DNA from: Bacilli bacterium
GTDB taxonomy: Bacteria > Bacillota_I > Bacilli_A > RF39 > UBA660
Length of the DNA stretch: 7,521 bases
Assembly (NCBI GenBank): GCA_017470045.1
Contig: JAFUFG010000196.1
Location: 1-7,521, forward strand
Reading direction: 5' to 3'
In this document: positions 5,237 to 7,521 of the stretch, in pieces
How positions within the stretch are numbered: the first letter of the stretch is position 1
Layout: each line of letters opens with the position of its first letter
The notes under the pieces: model-generated
What the model saw: only the letters and a program-made list of their open reading frames with translations
What the model was told of the DNA's origin: nothing
Databases searched by the model: none
Translations under genes and position numbers: made by a program

Positions 5237-6040
5237 TTAATTTTTAAAATAATCGTTCTTATTCTTCCAAGACGTCATAAAACGCCATGCTGCTCTTCTA
5301 TTCGTTAACCAAACAAACTTTGCATTGTTTTTGGTGTTATAGATTATTCTTGGAACTATATAGGCTGCTATTGTTTCTGGTCTATCTCCTAGGATATTAT
5401 AAACCTTCTTTGTTTTTTCATCTAATTCAATATGTTCTCCATCTCCTAAAGAGGTATGAATAAAGTTTGTAATCATAATTCCTGGAGTAATCTTTCCCAC
5501 TAAGACTTTTGTATTACACTTTTCTGCTTCATATGCTAATGCTTCTGTAAAATATGTTACAGCACGTTTTGCAGTACCATATACTGATAATCCTAGAATA
5601 GTAGCATCATTACTACCATGACCTTCTACATTATAAATTCCACCAAATCCTTGCTTTGTCATTACATTCATTGCTTTTTTTGAACATAAAATTGTTCCTT
5701 TTAAGTCAATATCAATCAATCGATTTATTGTTGCTGAATCTAATTCCCAAATTGGTTTGTTTGGCTGATTTACGCCGGCATTATTAATCCATATATCGAT
5801 TGTAGATGTTTCTTTCAAAACACTTTCAATTAGTCGATCTACATCACTTTCTTTTGTAATGTCTACTTCCACTGGAATAATTTTTCCTTTTCCTTTTATT
5901 TGTTCTAGTTCTGATTGTGCAGAAGTTAACGCCTCTTTCGAAATATCACAACATACAACATTGAAATCCGAACTACGAAATAGTTTTAACATTTCGAATC
6001 CGAATCCTCTTGCACTACCTGTTATTACTACTGTTTTCAT
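5237..6040 (-). CDS. Short-chain dehydrogenase/reductase (SDR) family oxidoreductase
   Basis: This is a 267-residue classical SDR, a cytosolic NAD(P)-dependent oxidoreductase with a Rossmann fold. The cofactor glycine motif TGSARGFG is at 7-14 and NNAG at 86-89. The catalytic Y154-x-x-x-K158 is in VYGTAKRA, with S143 of GHGSN the likely third member and ITPGIM at 184-189. D32 at the end of the second strand (CCDIS) favours NAD(H) over NADP(H). The IYNVEGHGSN block resembles the FNMDGAGS block of the NYC1/NOL chlorophyll b reductase-like group, but that reaction is not implied here and the substrate is unknown. The C-terminus is basic and aromatic (VWLTNRRAAWRFMTSWKNK). The ATG has AAGGTGA five bases upstream and an extended -10 promoter close by. 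It appears to be transcribed separately from the upstream pair because a terminator intervenes. Confidence 0.93.
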   Translation of the reverse strand: MKTVVITGSARGFGFEMLKLFRSSDFNVVCCDISKEALTSAQSELEQIKGKGKIIPVEVDITKESDVDRLIESVLKETSTIDIWINNAGVNQPNKPIWELDSATINRLIDIDLKGTILCSKKAMNVMTKQGFGGIYNVEGHGSNDATILGLSVYGTAKRAVTYFTEALAYEAEKCNTKVLVGKITPGIMITNFIHTSLGDGEHIELDEKTKKVYNILGDRPETIAAYIVPRIIYNTKNNAKFVWLTNRRAAWRFMTSWKNKNDYFKN

Positions 6041-6060
6041 GTACTCACCTTCTTACCCAA

Positions 6061-6069
6061 ATTATAACA
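6061..6069 (-). promoter_or_regulatory. Extended -10 promoter of the SDR gene
   Basis: The minus strand reads TGTTATAAT, a perfect extended -10, 20 bases before the ATG at 6040. The -35 position (TTAGGA, 6089-6084) is weak and lies in the loop of the upstream terminator hairpin, so terminator and promoter are interlaced. Confidence 0.65.
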
Positions 6070-6070
6070 T

Positions 6071-6105
6071 AAAAAAACTAGATTCCTAATAGTGAAATCT
6101 AGTTT
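6071..6105 (-). terminator. Rho-independent terminator of the mnmA / thioredoxin-like unit
   Basis: On the minus strand AAACTAGATT (6105-6096), an 11-base loop and AATCTAGTTT (6084-6075) form a perfect 10-bp stem that runs into a tract of seven T residues (6077-6071). It begins six bases after the stop codon of the thioredoxin-like gene. The SDR promoter follows directly. Confidence 0.85.
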
Positions 6106-6110
6106 CTTTG

Positions 6111-6818
6111 TTAACAAGCTTTACTACTGCAAGCAGTTTCTTTTGGTGAAAGACATTTTAATGTACAATTGATTTTTTCTTTCATTTCTTTTTTCATTTC
6201 ATCCGTTAATTCCATATAAGCATCATCTTGTTTATCCGAAATTCCTGTTGTCAAATCATGAACTTTTCCTGCTACAACAGAGGCAATATTTGGAGCGTAA
6301 ATTCTTCTTTCTAATGTATCTACTTCTTCTCCGTCTTCTGTTTTTAAAATATATTTACTTAGTTTATCATCGAATTTTCTTAATAGATTATAGTATCCAT
6401 CTGTTCCTTTTTCTTTGATAACAACATCTTTTTCTTTATTTAATTCTAATTGATCACGAATTTCTAATACATCTACATAATAAATTGTATCAATTTCTAA
6501 TTCTTTACTCACTTCAAATAAAGTTGGTAAAACACTTCTACACCATGGACATTTTGCAAATCCAAAGTATACTGCAAATGTTTCTCCATTATCCATTTTT
6601 TCAACAATTTCTTCTGCTGTTGCATACTTAATTGGATTATCTTTTGAATTTGATAGACTACGAATTTCTTTTCCTGATTCTGATTTTTCTCCATTTAAAC
6701 TTTCGTATTCTTTTTTGAATTTTACAGAATCACGAGTCATATAGTCCACTGTTTTTCCAATCATAATACCAATTGCCATGATAGCAATGATTGTAATAAT
6801 AATCTTTTTGTCTTTCAT
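6111..6818 (-). CDS. Membrane-anchored thioredoxin-fold protein with CPWC site and cysteine-rich tail
   Basis: The 235-residue protein has a short Lys-rich start, one membrane segment (about 5-22) and then a soluble part expected outside the membrane. The thioredoxin-like domain begins near residue 64. FAVYFGFAKCPWCRSVLPTL carries the CPWC redox site (C90, C93) after a strand, and YAPNIASVVAGKV (174-186) holds a likely cis-proline, P176. Residues 31-63 form a charged linker. The last 18 residues hold four more cysteines (C218, C222, C230, C235), ending TACSSKAC; this is not part of a standard thioredoxin. A disulfide reductase, isomerase or redox-relay role at the cell surface is inferred. 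The ATG has GAGGTG four bases upstream. The gene follows mnmA by ten bases, with its ribosome site touching the mnmA stop codon, so they are co-transcribed. A terminator follows. Confidence 0.85.
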   Translation of the reverse strand: MKDKKIIITIIAIMAIGIMIGKTVDYMTRDSVKFKKEYESLNGEKSESGKEIRSLSNSKDNPIKYATAEEIVEKMDNGETFAVYFGFAKCPWCRSVLPTLFEVSKELEIDTIYYVDVLEIRDQLELNKEKDVVIKEKGTDGYYNLLRKFDDKLSKYILKTEDGEEVDTLERRIYAPNIASVVAGKVHDLTTGISDKQDDAYMELTDEMKKEMKEKINCTLKCLSPKETACSSKAC

Positions 6819-6828
6819 CCTACACCTC

Positions 6829-7521
6829 TTATAAATACCATAACTTTTCGTTATTTTTTCTTACTTCTTTAATAATACTTCCACCAATGCATTCTTCTTT
6901 ATCGTAGAAGACACATGCTTGTCCTGGAGTTACTGATTTTACTCCTTGTGGGTATTTTACTAGGATTTCTCCATTTTCTAAATGTTCTAGTTCAACATCT
7001 ACGTCTGCTTGACGATAACGGAATTTAGCAGTACACTTTGTTACTTTTTCATCCCCTAACCAGTTTATGCTGTCTACGATACAAGAGTCACTGATTAGAT
7101 AATCGTTGTCTTCTCCTAAACAGATGTATAAAATATTCTTTTCTAAGTCTTTTCCTACTACGAACATTCTTTCTTCCGTACCGCCGATATTAAGTCCTTT
7201 TCTTTGACCTATCGTATAATTCATTAATCCAATATGACGACCAATTACTTCTTTGGTATCGATATTTACAACATCTCCAGGTTGGTTTGGAAGATAGTTC
7301 TTTAAGAAGTTCGTAAAGTTTCTCTCTCCAATAAAACAGATTCCAGTAGAATCTTTCTTCTTTGCTGTAATTAATCCTTCTTTTTCAGCAATCTTTCTTA
7401 CTTCTGGTTTTTCAATATCTCCTAATGGGAAAATTACGTTTTGTAATTGTTCCTTACTTACTTCACATAAGAAATACGTTTGATCTTTCTTTTGATCTTT
7501 GCTTCTCATTAAGTGCCCATC
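6829..7521 (-). CDS. mnmA: tRNA-specific 2-thiouridylase MnmA, C-terminal part
   Basis: MnmA (TrmU) makes the 2-thio group of U34 in tRNA-Lys, -Glu and -Gln, using ATP and sulfur delivered by a cysteine desulfurase. The frame is open to the window edge: codons for DGHL precede the first methionine in the window, so that ATG is not the start and roughly the first third of the protein is missing. Visible landmarks are KDQTYFL, FPLGDIEKPEVRKIA, KKDSTGICFIGERNF with the catalytic persulfide cysteine of STGICF (the E. coli C199 equivalent), GLMNYTIGQRKGLNIGG, FVVGKDLEKN, CTAKFRYRQADV, and VTPGQACVFYD near the end. The nucleotide-binding loop and the other catalytic cysteine lie outside. The TAA stop runs into the ribosome site of the thioredoxin-like gene, indicating one operon. 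No promoter is visible in the window. Confidence 0.97.
   Translation of the reverse strand, partial: DGHLMRSKDQKKDQTYFLCEVSKEQLQNVIFPLGDIEKPEVRKIAEKEGLITAKKKDSTGICFIGERNFTNFLKNYLPNQPGDVVNIDTKEVIGRHIGLMNYTIGQRKGLNIGGTEERMFVVGKDLEKNILYICLGEDNDYLISDSCIVDSINWLGDEKVTKCTAKFRYRQADVDVELEHLENGEILVKYPQGVKSVTPGQACVFYDKEECIGGSIIKEVRKNNEKLWYL

Noticed and set aside
6111..7521. mnmA plus the thioredoxin-like gene as a dedicated tRNA thiolation system
   Set aside because: The thioredoxin-like domain is expected outside the membrane while MnmA works in the cytosol; co-transcription alone does not support a functional link.

Overview
The window is AT-rich DNA, by eye roughly two-thirds A+T. It looks like a chromosomal segment of a low-GC Firmicute, in the broad Bacilli/Erysipelotrichia/Clostridia neighbourhood. 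The signs are AGGAGG-type ribosome binding sites, TGnTATAAT promoters, a Bacillus/Gram-positive-type LexA box, a YolD-like protein beside a Y-family polymerase, and a YugP-type peptidase. UGA is a stop codon (mntP and the polymerase end in it) and tryptophans are TGG, so this is not the Mycoplasma code. No mobile element, tRNA, rRNA or CRISPR array is visible. Nearly everything is on the minus strand, so genes are described here from high to low coordinates.

Right end (7521 to 6111): the C-terminal part of mnmA (tRNA 2-thiouridylase, cut by the window edge) runs with a 10-base gap into a membrane-anchored thioredoxin-fold protein with a CPWC site and a four-cysteine tail. A hairpin terminator (6071-6105) closes this unit. 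Next, from its own extended -10 promoter, comes an SDR oxidoreductase (6040-5237).

Middle (5236 to 4184): a possible 23-codon leader ORF is followed by a transglutaminase-like protein that seems to lack its catalytic cysteine. This gene overlaps a YazA/UPF0213-type GIY-YIG gene that is cut by an in-frame TAA; the rest of the domain remains readable after the stop. An AT-rich hairpin at 4185-4218 ends the unit.

DNA-damage module (4166 to 2570): a UmuC/UvrX-type Y-family polymerase and a YolD-like protein overlap by 11 bases. They are transcribed from a promoter whose -10/-35 spacer is filled by a LexA box with a perfect GAAC-N4-GTTC dyad, so SOS control is very likely. The polymerase carries a QLNLF sliding-clamp motif.

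Left part (2660 to 1): the only plus-strand gene (1749-2573) encodes a membrane-anchored protein I do not recognise, possibly made of two related halves. Its stop codon interlocks with that of the YolD-like gene, and its probable terminator lies inside the YolD-like gene. It diverges from folD (folate one-carbon metabolism), which is followed by a terminator, mntP (manganese exporter) and the start of a YugP-like membrane zinc peptidase.

Most genes are ordinary housekeeping or stress genes, and I see no clear novel multi-gene system. The items most worth a second look are the SOS box, the broken GIY-YIG gene, the terminator inside a convergent coding region, and the three poorly characterised proteins: the plus-strand membrane protein, the cysteine-tailed thioredoxin-like protein and the cysteine-less transglutaminase-like protein.
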